Positions 26,436 through 35,239 of a stretch of 64,000 nucleotides of DNA are shown here, in pieces. The number at the start of each line of letters is the position of its first letter. The stretch's first letter is position 1. Origin of the DNA: Rikenella microfusus (GTDB lineage Bacteria; Bacteroidota; Bacteroidia; Bacteroidales; VadinHA17). Below the pieces are notes generated by a model. The model ran no database searches, was not told where the DNA came from, and saw only the letters and a list, made by a program, of their open reading frames with translations. Location of the stretch: NCBI GenBank assembly GCA_020722575.1, contig DYKN01000001.1, positions 62,001 through 126,000 of the forward strand, written 5' to 3'. A program made the translations under genes and the position numbers.

Positions 26436-27563
26436 TTAACTGAAGAAGTCATAGATAGTTTTTGTAATATATTCGAGTTGTTCCATGTCAATTTCAGGGC
26501 AAATAGGAAGAGAGAGCACTTCGCGGCAAAGCATTTCGGAAACTGGTAGATCTCTTTCTGAATAACCGAGGTATCTGTAAGCTTTCTGAAGGTGAACCGG
26601 AAGGGGGTAGTAAACAATGGAAGGAATTTTCCTTGAAAGGAGGAATTCTTTCAGCTTGTCGCGTTTGCCATTAAGTACACGTATGGTGTACTGATGATAA
26701 ATGTGTGAGGAATATTCAGTTCTGGAAGGTGTTATAATTTCAGGGCAGTCGTTCAGCGCAGTATCATAAAAGCTGGCAACTTTTCTTCGAGCTTCATTGA
26801 AAGAATCGAGGTACCTGAGTTTCACCCTCAGTATTGCAGCCTGTATTGTGTCGAGACGGGAATTCACTCCGATGGAGTCATAGTAATACCTGACTTTCAT
26901 CCCGTGGTTGGCAATACTTCTTATTTTGGTGGCAAGCTCGTCATTCATGGTAAAGAGTGCACCGCCGTCACCATAACAGGCAAGATTCTTCGAGGGGAAG
27001 AAAGATGTGGTTCCTATAATACCAAGTGTGCCGGCTTTCTTTTTTACTCCCGTTTTGAAAATATAATCTGTTCCAGTTGCCTGAGCTGTATCTTCTATAA
27101 CATAGAGGTTATTTTCATTTGCTATTTCAAGTATTTCTTCCATCTCAGCGCATTGTCCGAAAAGGTGTACTGGTACAATAGCACGAGTAGCAGGAGAAAT
27201 TTTTTTTCTGATTTCAGCAGGCGATATATTGAAAGTCCTTTCATCAACATCGGCAAAAACCGGTTTCAAACCAAGGAGACCCATTGTTTCAACAGTGGCA
27301 ACAAAAGTAAAAGGAGTGGTTATAATCTCATCACCCGGCTTAAGGCCAAGTGCCATATAAGCTATCTGAAGGGCATCTGTGCCATTACCACAGGAAATGA
27401 CATTCCTTATACCAAGGTAACCTGAAAGTTCTTCTTCAAATTTTTTAATCTCAGGCCCTTTTACAAATGCAGTTGATTGCAATACAGAATTAATTGCCTC
27501 ATCAATTTCGGGCTTGAGCCGCTCATATTGCGCCCTCAGATCAGCCATATGAATTTCTTTCAT
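26436..27563 (-). CDS. wbpE: UDP-3-oxo-GlcNAc-uronate aminotransferase (WbpE/WlbC, DegT/DnrJ family)
   Basis: I choose the ATG at 27563 (375 residues), which begins MKEIHMADLRAQYERLKPEI like family members; an ATG at 27587 would add eight residues. PLP-enzyme motifs are SCGNGTDALQIA, IEDTAQATG and the Schiff-base lysine in SFFPSKNLACYGDGGA. It transfers an amino group from glutamate to C3 of the keto sugar made by WbpB. It is the first gene of the wbpE-wbpD-wbpB-wbpA-galE-rfbB run. No WbpI-type 2-epimerase gene is present, so the product in this window stays in the gluco configuration. Confidence 0.9.
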   Translation of the reverse strand: MKEIHMADLRAQYERLKPEIDEAINSVLQSTAFVKGPEIKKFEEELSGYLGIRNVISCGNGTDALQIAYMALGLKPGDEIITTPFTFVATVETMGLLGLKPVFADVDERTFNISPAEIRKKISPATRAIVPVHLFGQCAEMEEILEIANENNLYVIEDTAQATGTDYIFKTGVKKKAGTLGIIGTTSFFPSKNLACYGDGGALFTMNDELATKIRSIANHGMKVRYYYDSIGVNSRLDTIQAAILRVKLRYLDSFNEARRKVASFYDTALNDCPEIITPSRTEYSSHIYHQYTIRVLNGKRDKLKEFLLSRKIPSIVYYPLPVHLQKAYRYLGYSERDLPVSEMLCREVLSLPICPEIDMEQLEYITKTIYDFFS

Positions 27564-27740
27564 GGTAAAGCGATTTAACAGAAACACGAAAATATCACTT
27601 TTTTCAGGAAAAGAGCAAAATAACTTCTTATTTTAGATGAACAGAAACATTAATATCACAGGGAACTCGTTTTGAGTTTTAGATGAGAATCCAAACCTGA
27701 AAAAATAACTTATAACAGTGTACCATGAATATTTTTTGCT

Positions 27741-27748
27741 TAAATTTG
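27741..27748 (+). promoter_or_regulatory. Candidate -7 element for the HU-SPOR gene
   Basis: TAAATTTG fits TAnnTTTG and ends 22 bases before the ATG at 27771. No clear -33 element in the 183-base divergent gap. Confidence 0.38.
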
Positions 27749-27770
27749 TTTAAATAATATAATTTTTAAG

Positions 27771-28745
27771 ATGGACATTATTGCTGTTATTAGAGAATTG
27801 CTATTCAGGCATGATTGTGTGGTACTTCCTGGTTTCGGAGGTTTTATTGGCAATTACTCATCTGCACGTACCGATAGATCAACAAACACTTTTTATCCTC
27901 CGGTAAAATTAATTTCATTCAATCGCAATCTAAATCACAATGATGGTCTTCTTACGGCGACTGTTTCGGCAAGGGCCGGGTTGAAGTTTAATGAAGCCGC
28001 CAACCTTGTGGAGGAATTTATTTCAGATATCAAAAGGCGACTGAATAGAGGTGAAAAGGTTATTTTTGAGGGCATAGGATCATTTACGGTTAACAGTGAA
28101 GGGAATTATCTTTTTGAACCAGACCGTACTATAAATTATAATCTTAACTCGTATGGTCTTTCTTCCTTTACTTTCCCTCCTCCGGAAGGATTAACGCATA
28201 TCAGAAAGATTCATTCGACTGATAACGCTGAAATATCTTCATTCAATTATCGTAAATATATATGGCGGGCTGCAGTTATTGTACCCATTTTAGGGACGTT
28301 AATTGCAGTCCCGGTTTTCACGGGTGTTTTTAAAACCAGAGTTCAGACAACAAGCCTCAACCCTGTTACGGCTATTGTTACCGACAGTGGTTTTGGAATC
28401 AGGAAGCCTTTATCAGAGGAAAGTGCAGAATCTTTAAGGGCTGCTGTCAAGGTAACGGATGAAAATGCAAAGTCTTCTGATGTTAGTAATGTGGTTGTTG
28501 ATGCTCTTAAGTCTGATGAGGTCTGGTATGTCATTACCGGGAGCTTCAAATCGTCAGCGAATGCCCATCTTCTTGCAAAAAAACTTTCTGATGAAGGTTA
28601 CTCTCCTCAGATCAGCAATGGGCCCAATGGTTTTTTCAGAGTCAATGCTGTCATCTGCAGCACACTTGAAGAAGCAATGAAATTTAAAAATGAGCTTATA
28701 TCAAAATATCCGGGTACCTGGGTAAAAAAAGAAGATAAAGAATAA
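27771..28745 (+). CDS. Membrane protein with HU-like DNA-binding domain and C-terminal SPOR domain
   Basis: 324 residues in three parts. Residues 1-130 resemble the bacterial CCDC81-like double HU/IHF fold (LPGFGGFIGNY, LISFNRNLNHNDGLL, GEKVIFEGIGSFTV). A single transmembrane segment lies at about 165-187. Residues 250-322 form a SPOR domain (VWYVITGSFKSSANAHLLAK), a family that binds denuded septal peptidoglycan. The topology puts the HU part in the cytoplasm and SPOR in the periplasm, so the protein could connect nucleoid and cell wall. DNA binding by this HU branch is inferred. It stands alone, convergent with metG. Confidence 0.82.
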   Translation: MDIIAVIRELLFRHDCVVLPGFGGFIGNYSSARTDRSTNTFYPPVKLISFNRNLNHNDGLLTATVSARAGLKFNEAANLVEEFISDIKRRLNRGEKVIFEGIGSFTVNSEGNYLFEPDRTINYNLNSYGLSSFTFPPPEGLTHIRKIHSTDNAEISSFNYRKYIWRAAVIVPILGTLIAVPVFTGVFKTRVQTTSLNPVTAIVTDSGFGIRKPLSEESAESLRAAVKVTDENAKSSDVSNVVVDALKSDEVWYVITGSFKSSANAHLLAKKLSDEGYSPQISNGPNGFFRVNAVICSTLEEAMKFKNELISKYPGTWVKKEDKE

Positions 28746-28749
28746 GAAC

Positions 28750-30783
28750 TCACTTTACGATGCTCCCGTTTTCTGTCTTTGATTCTGGTGTTACCATCAC
28801 CAGATTACCCTTGCTGTCTTCTGCCATCAGAATCATTCCCTTTGATTCAATGCCCCTGATTGTTCTCGGTTCAAGATTGGCAATTATAAGGATCTGTTTC
28901 CCGATAAGTTTTTCAGGTTCGTAAAATTCTGCGATTCCCGATACTATAGTACGGATATCGGTGCCGCAATCTATCTTTAATTTGAGAAGTTTTGATGTTT
29001 TAGGAACTTTTTCTGCTTCGAGCACTGTTGCCGTGCGTATATCCATTTTTGAAAACTCCTCATACGAAATGGTTTCTTTTAACGAAGCTACTGTTAAAGG
29101 AGCTTTTTCGGTTTCCTTCCTGGTCTTCAGCAGTTTTTCGATTTGCATGTTAATGGTTTCGTCGTCAATTTTTTCAAACAGCAGGCCACCTTTACTTATT
29201 TTGTGCCCTGGTTTGAGAATTTCTGTTTTACCGGCGTCGAGCCAGCTGAAATTACTGAGGTTAATCCATTCCCTGAGTTTTTTCATTGAGAAGGGCAGGA
29301 ATGGTTCAAGTATAATGCTGAGATTGGCTGTTATCTGAATAGAGATATTAATAATTGTTTTAACTCTTTCCGGGTTGGTTTTGATAAGTTTCCATGGTTC
29401 GGTATCAGCCAGATATTTGTTTCCGAGGCGGGCCAGGTTCATAGCTTCTTTCAGCCCTTCCCTGAATTTGAAGTTTTCAATAGCCTCACCTGTTGCAACG
29501 GCAAGTGCTTTTATCTCAGCGAGTACCTCATTGTCGTAGCCTTCTGTTTTTCCTCTTGCAGGAACAATGCCTGAATAATAATTATTTATGAGGACTAATG
29601 TGCGGTTAATAAAGTTACCCAGTATTGCAACCAGTTCGTTATTATTTCTTGCCTGAAAATCCTTCCATGTAAAATCGTTGTCTTTTGTTTCCGGTGCGTT
29701 AGCGCATAGAGTATAACGCAGTATATCCTGTTTCCCCGGGAAATCCTCCAGATATTCAGGCAGCCAGACAGCCCAGTTGCGTGATGTGGATATTTTGTCG
29801 TTTTCGAGGTTTAGAAACTCATTTGCTGGAACATTATCGGGAAGGATAAATGATCCCTCTGCTTTCAACATTGCAGGAAAAATTATACAATGGAATACGA
29901 TATTGTCTTTTCCAATGAAATGGATGAGTCTTGTTTCGGGGTCTTTCCAGTATTTTTCCCAATCAGGTGTCAGCTCTTTTGTGGCAGATATATACCCGAT
30001 AGGGGCGTCGAACCACACATAAAGTACTTTTCCTTTTGCTCCTTCAATCGGTACAGGTACTCCCCAATCGAGGTCGCGGCTTACGGCTCTTGGCTGAAGA
30101 CCCTGATCGAGCCATGATTTACACTGCCCGTAAACATTTGGTTTCCATTCAGTATGTTCTTCAAGAATCCATTTTTTTAGCCATGTCTCATATTTATCGA
30201 GTGGAAGATACCAGTGAAAGGTCTCTTTTAAGATTGGCTGGCTGCCGCTGATTGTTGATTTGGGATTCAAAAGGTCTGAAGGGCTTAACGATGAGCCACA
30301 TTTCTCACACTGATCGCCATAGGCAGCTTGATAATGGCAATGAGGGCACTCACCGGTAATATACCTGTCGGCAAGGAAGCAACCAGCTTCTGGATCATAA
30401 TACTGAAGTGAGGTCTTTTCAATGAATTCACCTTTGTTATAAAGTTTCAAGAAAAACTCTGAAGCAGTCTCATAATGGGTTTTATTTGAAGTACGTGAAA
30501 AGATGTCGAAAGCAATTCCGAAATCCTCAAAAGACTTTTTGTTCATTTCGTGGTACCTGTCAACAACCTGCTTGGGGGAGATACCCTCTTTACGTGCTTT
30601 AAGCGTAATTGGTACACCATGTTCGTCGGAACCACAGATTGAAATCACGTCTTCGCCTTTTAACCGGAGATAACGGGTGTAAATATCAGAAGGAATATAC
30701 ACACCGGCAAGATGTCCAATATGTATTGGCCCGTTTGCATAAGGTAGAGCTGAGGTGACAAGGTATCTTTTGTATTTTTTCAT
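28750..30783 (-). CDS. metG: Methionyl-tRNA synthetase
   Basis: Start at 30783 (677 residues, [18 protein letters not shown]); the open frame extends 24 codons further but those residues are not family-like. The catalytic domain has [10 protein letters not shown], a zinc knuckle with two CxxC pairs (CPHC and CEKC), and a KMSKS-equivalent KISTS that lacks the second Lys. An anticodon-binding helical domain follows, and the C-terminal about 105 residues are a tRNA-binding OB fold (Trbp111 type, with [15 protein letters not shown]). It charges tRNA-Met in the cytoplasm. Convergent with the HU-SPOR gene, four bases apart. Confidence 0.96.
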   Translation of the reverse strand: MKKYKRYLVTSALPYANGPIHIGHLAGVYIPSDIYTRYLRLKGEDVISICGSDEHGVPITLKARKEGISPKQVVDRYHEMNKKSFEDFGIAFDIFSRTSNKTHYETASEFFLKLYNKGEFIEKTSLQYYDPEAGCFLADRYITGECPHCHYQAAYGDQCEKCGSSLSPSDLLNPKSTISGSQPILKETFHWYLPLDKYETWLKKWILEEHTEWKPNVYGQCKSWLDQGLQPRAVSRDLDWGVPVPIEGAKGKVLYVWFDAPIGYISATKELTPDWEKYWKDPETRLIHFIGKDNIVFHCIIFPAMLKAEGSFILPDNVPANEFLNLENDKISTSRNWAVWLPEYLEDFPGKQDILRYTLCANAPETKDNDFTWKDFQARNNNELVAILGNFINRTLVLINNYYSGIVPARGKTEGYDNEVLAEIKALAVATGEAIENFKFREGLKEAMNLARLGNKYLADTEPWKLIKTNPERVKTIINISIQITANLSIILEPFLPFSMKKLREWINLSNFSWLDAGKTEILKPGHKISKGGLLFEKIDDETINMQIEKLLKTRKETEKAPLTVASLKETISYEEFSKMDIRTATVLEAEKVPKTSKLLKLKIDCGTDIRTIVSGIAEFYEPEKLIGKQILIIANLEPRTIRGIESKGMILMAEDSKGNLVMVTPESKTENGSIVK

Positions 30784-30817
30784 TACACTAAAAAATATGT
30801 TTGTTTCAGAAGTTCCG

Positions 30818-30825
30818 CAAATATA
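30818..30825 (-). promoter_or_regulatory. Candidate -7 element for metG
   Basis: On the minus strand TATATTTG followed by CGG fits TAnnTTTG, 34 bases upstream of the chosen metG start and downstream of the extended ATG at 30855. If used, it excludes the longer reading frame. Confidence 0.4.
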
Positions 30826-31045
30826 ATAATTTTGATACAGTAACATTTTAGTCATTATTTTACATCATTAATCCGTGTGGCAAATTATTACCCGGAAATA
30901 AACGTCGAAACAGTTACTCAGGATTATTGAAAGGAGGTTGTATATTTATGAAATTGAATGATTAGTAATATATTAAAACGGAATTTTATCAGGAATGATT
31001 CAGGTATTAAATAAGATTTTACATAATATGAAAGATAAAAGGAAT

Positions 31046-31945
31046 ATGATTCCCTCATTGATCAGACCGGGTGATGAGGTTGCAATAATATCGCCGTCTT
31101 ATTCTATTGAGGCTAATAGAGTTGAAGAAGCGGTGAGGTTTCTGGAGGGATGGGGTTTAAGAGTGAGGGTAGGGAGGAATGCGCTGGCCTGTTACGGCCC
31201 TTTTGCTGGTACTGATGATGAGCGTCTTGGTGATTTGCAGGATGCTGTTGATGACCCCGGAATTAAGGCTGTATTTTGTTCGAGGGGTGGTTATGGCCTA
31301 TTAAGGATAATTGATAGGATTGACTTTTCTGCATTGAAGAGGTATCCGAAGTGGTTTACAGGGTACAGTGATATAACGGTGCTGCATATGTGGCTGAACA
31401 AGTTTTGCAGGATAGCTTCGCTGCATGCCGAGATGCCGTTGCATTACACTGGTGATGGAAGGAGTGAGGAGACCTTTTTAACTTTAAGGAGAGCGTTGTT
31501 TGATGGTGATCTTTCGTGGTCGTGGGAGGGTGAATCATTGAGAGGGTCGATGGCAGAAGGGATTCTGACAGGAGGGAATCTCTCGTTGTTGTACAGTCTT
31601 GCAGGAACCCCGGGCGAGCCGGATACAAGAGGAAAGATACTATTTATTGAAGATGCCGGAGAGTATTTTTATAGTATTGACAGAATGCTGACATCACTTA
31701 AGCTTGGAGGTAAACTCAGGGGTCTTTCTGGTTTGGTACTGGGAGGATTCAGTGATATGAAAGAAGGAACGGTTCAATGGGGAAAAAGCATTGAGGAAAC
31801 AATTCTTGATATTGTTGGGGAGTACGATTATCCTGTTTTCACGGGTTGTCCTGCAGGGCACATTTACGACAATAGAGCCCTGATAATGGGAGGTTATGCG
31901 TTTATTGAACAAAAGAATGGCAGGGTAACAATAAGCTTCAGGTAG
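31046..31945 (+). CDS. ldcA: LD-carboxypeptidase (S66 family, LdcA/MccF-like)
   Basis: Start taken at 31046 (299 residues, MIPSLIRPGDEVAIISPSYS), which matches the family N-terminus and has AAAGG just upstream; in-frame ATGs at 30995 and 31028 are alternatives. The S66 catalytic triad is visible: Ser in FCSRGGYG, Glu in FIEDAGEYFY and His in GCPAGHIYDNRA. Such enzymes cleave the bond between meso-diaminopimelate and D-Ala in murein tetrapeptides during cell-wall recycling; MccF-type members instead cleave peptide-nucleotide antibiotics. No signal peptide, so cytoplasmic recycling is likely. Convergent with the alanine dehydrogenase gene, one base apart. Confidence 0.88.
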   Translation: MIPSLIRPGDEVAIISPSYSIEANRVEEAVRFLEGWGLRVRVGRNALACYGPFAGTDDERLGDLQDAVDDPGIKAVFCSRGGYGLLRIIDRIDFSALKRYPKWFTGYSDITVLHMWLNKFCRIASLHAEMPLHYTGDGRSEETFLTLRRALFDGDLSWSWEGESLRGSMAEGILTGGNLSLLYSLAGTPGEPDTRGKILFIEDAGEYFYSIDRMLTSLKLGGKLRGLSGLVLGGFSDMKEGTVQWGKSIEETILDIVGEYDYPVFTGCPAGHIYDNRALIMGGYAFIEQKNGRVTISFR

Positions 31946-31946
31946 A

Positions 31947-33167
31947 TTAGAATGCTGAGAGGAGCAGGTCGAGGTTTTTTGATAATATTCCAAATTTCTG
32001 TCCGAGAGTTTCGTTTGTGAGGATTCCGTTATACAGGTAAGCGCCATTACGCAATCCGGCATCTGTTTTCAGTAGTTGTGTTATGCTTCCTGAATCGGCA
32101 ATATTTTGAAGGAGCGGTGCAAAAATATTAGAAAGCGATATGGAGGCAGTTCGGGCCACCCTGGAAGGGAGGTTCCATGCTGAGAAGTGTATGACACCGT
32201 GTTTTTCATAAACCGGATCCTTCATGGGCCGGCATTCGGTTGTTTCGATGCAGCCTCCCCGGTCAATGCTCAGGTCAATGACCACCGAATGTTTCTTCAT
32301 TAGCTGTATCATTTCAGATGTTATATAGTACCAGGGTCGGAGGTCTTCAAGGTCAATTGCACCGATTAGCACATCGGCCGATTTAAGAGCTTTTGTAAGC
32401 ACCTGTGGATGAAAAGTGGAGGTTTTAAGTCTCTGGCCAAGGAAATTCTGGAAGCGTCTTAGCCTGTAAAGGGAATCGTCAAAAATCATTACTTCCGACC
32501 CGAGACCAATAGCAGCACGTGCCGCATATTCTCCTGCAGTGCTGGCACCAACAATAACAACCTGAGTTGGAGTTACACCTGTCACTCCTCCAAGCATGAC
32601 CCCTTTACCGCCATGATGATTGCTTAAGTAATCGGAAGCAATAAGAATAGATGTAGTCCCCGATATTTCACTCATTGTTTCTACTACCGGAAGCAAACCG
32701 CTTGAATCCTTTATTTTTTCAAATGCAATGGCAGTAACTTTTTTCCTGATCAGTTTTCCCAATGTCTCTTCAGTAAGCTTCAAAACATTAAGGTATGATA
32801 ATAATGTCTGGCCACCTTTCAGATAATCAATTTCAAATTCTTCAAAAGGGGCAACCTTTATTACAACATCGGCACTGAAAACCCTTGCCGGTGAATCGGT
32901 TATTATAGCACCGAACTCACTGTAATCTTTATCACTATAATTTGCCCCAACACCTGCTCCTTTCTGAATAATGACTTCATTGCCGTTTTCAACCAGTATG
33001 GCAACTGCTTCAGGAGTTAGAGCTATCCTTTTCTCATCGTTGTTCTTGTCGCAGGGAATACCTATTGAAATCTTCCGGTTTATGAATGAGGTTTCAAGCT
33101 GTTCCTCTCGTGGCATAAAAGAGGTATTACCTAAATTTTTCATTTCCCTGTTGCCTTGTTCTTCCAT
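31947..33167 (-). CDS. ald: Alanine dehydrogenase (AlaDH/PNT family)
   Basis: Start set at 33167 (406 residues); ATGs at 33143 (398 residues) or 33242 (431 residues, overlapping tsaE) are possible. Conserved parts are ISIGIPCDKNNDEKRIALTP, the N-terminal AlaDH/PNT signature, and GGVTGVTPTQVVIVGASTAG, the NAD-binding glycine motif. The C-terminal domain keeps ITSEMIQLMKKHSVVIDLS. It interconverts L-alanine and pyruvate with NAD. The related transhydrogenase alpha subunit cannot be excluded by eye, but the absence of a beta-subunit gene favours AlaDH. It ends the porW-porX-tsaE-ald run. Confidence 0.82.
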   Translation of the reverse strand: MEEQGNREMKNLGNTSFMPREEQLETSFINRKISIGIPCDKNNDEKRIALTPEAVAILVENGNEVIIQKGAGVGANYSDKDYSEFGAIITDSPARVFSADVVIKVAPFEEFEIDYLKGGQTLLSYLNVLKLTEETLGKLIRKKVTAIAFEKIKDSSGLLPVVETMSEISGTTSILIASDYLSNHHGGKGVMLGGVTGVTPTQVVIVGASTAGEYAARAAIGLGSEVMIFDDSLYRLRRFQNFLGQRLKTSTFHPQVLTKALKSADVLIGAIDLEDLRPWYYITSEMIQLMKKHSVVIDLSIDRGGCIETTECRPMKDPVYEKHGVIHFSAWNLPSRVARTASISLSNIFAPLLQNIADSGSITQLLKTDAGLRNGAYLYNGILTNETLGQKFGILSKNLDLLLSAF

Positions 33168-33228
33168 ATCATCTAATGTTGAATATTCAAAGGTATAAAA
33201 ATTGATTATGCATAACAATAATTTCTTT

Positions 33229-33657
33229 CTATTCAAACTCAAGAATTCTTTTTTCCTTATTACCGGTTGTGATTTTTATTTTTATACTATCGGGGGGAAG
33301 AAGTTCCTGGATTATTTCCGGCCATTCAATAAAACAATAGGAATTACTGTATATATATTCTTCAATGCCAATGTCGTAGGCTTCATTAATACTTTTAATC
33401 CGGTATAGATCAATATGATAAAGGATATTTCCATCTCTGGTCAGATATTCATTAACAAGTGTGAAGCTGGGACTTGTAACCTGGTTTTCAGCGCCGAGTT
33501 TTTTACATATCATCTTTATAATGGTTGTTTTGCCCGATCCAAGTGGTCCTTTGAATGAAAAAAGTTTCCTGTTTCCTGCAATGGTTAGAATATCTTCTGC
33601 TACCTGCGGGAGTTGTTTCAGACTGCTAATGATTATTCTTAATTTACCTTCTTTCAT
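33229..33657 (-). CDS. tsaE: tRNA t6A biosynthesis ATPase TsaE
   Basis: 142 residues with Walker A GPLGSGKTT (37-45), SPSFTLVNEY, YHIDLYRI and the family-specific FIEWPE (109-114). TsaE works with TsaB, TsaC and TsaD to form threonylcarbamoyladenosine at position 37 of ANN-decoding tRNAs. The start overlaps the porX stop as ATGA (33654-33657), so translation of this essential tRNA-modification gene is coupled to the T9SS regulator. Confidence 0.95.
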   Translation of the reverse strand: MKEGKLRIIISSLKQLPQVAEDILTIAGNRKLFSFKGPLGSGKTTIIKMICKKLGAENQVTSPSFTLVNEYLTRDGNILYHIDLYRIKSINEAYDIGIEEYIYSNSYCFIEWPEIIQELLPPDSIKIKITTGNKEKRILEFE

Positions 33658-35213
33658 AGCGTCGGTTCAAGAAAAGTTAGTGGCAGTAACATTTCCTGCA
33701 TTGAAATGCCCCCATGCTGAAAAGTGCCTTTGTAATATCCTGCATACTGGTTGAATTTATTATGGTAAATAAGGTAATCTCTATTCATTGCAAAGATATA
33801 TTTTGAACTGATATTAGTTTTTGGGAGGAATGCTTTTTCCGGATTGGTTATTTCAAATACTTTAGAAGGATCGTAGTTAAGACTTCTCCCTGTCTTATAT
33901 CTGAGTCCCGGTGAGCTTTCTCTGTCTCCAACGACCTTAAGAGGGTTGGTAACCTTTATTGATCCATGATCGGTTGTAAAAATAATTTTTACGTTAAGCC
34001 GGGAGAGGTTTTTAAGCATTTCAAAGAGTACTGAATGAACAAACCATGACCTTATAAGGCTTATGAAAGCGCGTTCATCGGCGGCAAGATCGCGGAGAAC
34101 TCCAATCTCAGTGCGTGCATGTGACAGTATGTCAACAAAATTATAAACCAGTACATTGAAATCGTTCTTCAAAAGAACATCGAGTTTCTCGCTAATCTTT
34201 TTGTCTTCATGGCTGTTGTTGATTTTATTGTAGCTCCATTTAATATTAAGTCCGGTGCGGATAATCTGCTTACGAAGAAAATCTTCCTCATATTCATTTT
34301 TCCCCTCGTCGTCCACATTGTCGGGGACCCATTTATCGGGCATTGTCTGACTGATTGCAAGCGGCATGAGGCCTGAGAAGATAGCATTTCTGCAGAACTG
34401 TGTTGTTGTTGGTAATATTGAGCAATACAATATCTCTGAATTGATTCTGAAATATGGTGTAAGTTCTGTTTGCAGAGTCTTCCACTGATCGTAGCGCATG
34501 TTGTCAATAAGAATCATGAACAGAGGTTTCCCGGGGATTAATGAGGGAAATATAATCTTCTGCATCAGAAGATGTGAAAATAGAGGTCTGTCGGAACCAG
34601 ATGAAGTGAGCCATGAAATGTAGTTTTTTGCAACATAACGGCTAAAGGAACCGTTTGCTTCATTGTTTAGATTATAAAGGATTTCTGAAAGTTCCTGACC
34701 CGGAAATTTCCCCGATTCCAGTTCCCAGAAGGTTATTTTCCTGTAAATTTCACACCATTCAGTAAATGAGGAAGCTGAATTAATCATTTCGGAAATCTTT
34801 GAAAATTCCTGTCTGAAATCGACGGTAGTTTTTTCGGATATTAGCCTTTTTTGTTCAAGGTTTTTTTTCAGTACAATCAGTATCTGGTTGGGTTTTACTG
34901 GCTTGATCAGGTAATCGGCAATTTCTGAGCCGATAGCAGCTTCCATCAAATTTTCCTCTTCACTTTTTGTAATCATTACCACCGGTATTTCAGGCCTTGT
35001 TTTTTTGATAAGTATTAAGGTCTCAAGCCCGCTCAGGCCTGCCATATTCTCATCGAGAAGAATCAGATCGTAAAAATTGTTTTTCACCATTTCAATGGCA
35101 TCGTTGCCGTTTGATGAGGTTTCGATGTCATATCCTTTATCCTCAAGAAAATAGATGTGAGATTTGAGAACCTCAATTTCATCATCTACCCACAGGATTT
35201 TTGGTTTTCTCAT
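33654..35213 (-). CDS. porX: PorX-type response regulator with PglZ phosphatase-superfamily domain
   Basis: 519 residues. A receiver domain (1-120) has the acidic pair Asp10/Asp11, phospho-acceptor Asp54 in ILLDENMAG, Thr82 and Lys104 in LIKPVKP. After a helical linker, a PglZ/alkaline-phosphatase-fold domain (about 215-515) shows ILIDNMRYDQW, NFVDILSHART and TTDHGSIKV as likely metal ligands. PorX with histidine kinase PorY controls T9SS genes in P. gingivalis, and its PglZ domain has been reported to hydrolyse oligonucleotides. No porY is in the window. It lies between porW and tsaE. Confidence 0.93.
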   Translation of the reverse strand: MRKPKILWVDDEIEVLKSHIYFLEDKGYDIETSSNGNDAIEMVKNNFYDLILLDENMAGLSGLETLILIKKTRPEIPVVMITKSEEENLMEAAIGSEIADYLIKPVKPNQILIVLKKNLEQKRLISEKTTVDFRQEFSKISEMINSASSFTEWCEIYRKITFWELESGKFPGQELSEILYNLNNEANGSFSRYVAKNYISWLTSSGSDRPLFSHLLMQKIIFPSLIPGKPLFMILIDNMRYDQWKTLQTELTPYFRINSEILYCSILPTTTQFCRNAIFSGLMPLAISQTMPDKWVPDNVDDEGKNEYEEDFLRKQIIRTGLNIKWSYNKINNSHEDKKISEKLDVLLKNDFNVLVYNFVDILSHARTEIGVLRDLAADERAFISLIRSWFVHSVLFEMLKNLSRLNVKIIFTTDHGSIKVTNPLKVVGDRESSPGLRYKTGRSLNYDPSKVFEITNPEKAFLPKTNISSKYIFAMNRDYLIYHNKFNQYAGYYKGTFQHGGISMQEMLLPLTFLEPTL

Positions 35214-35239
35214 TTTTTTACTTTTTAAACACCGGCCGT

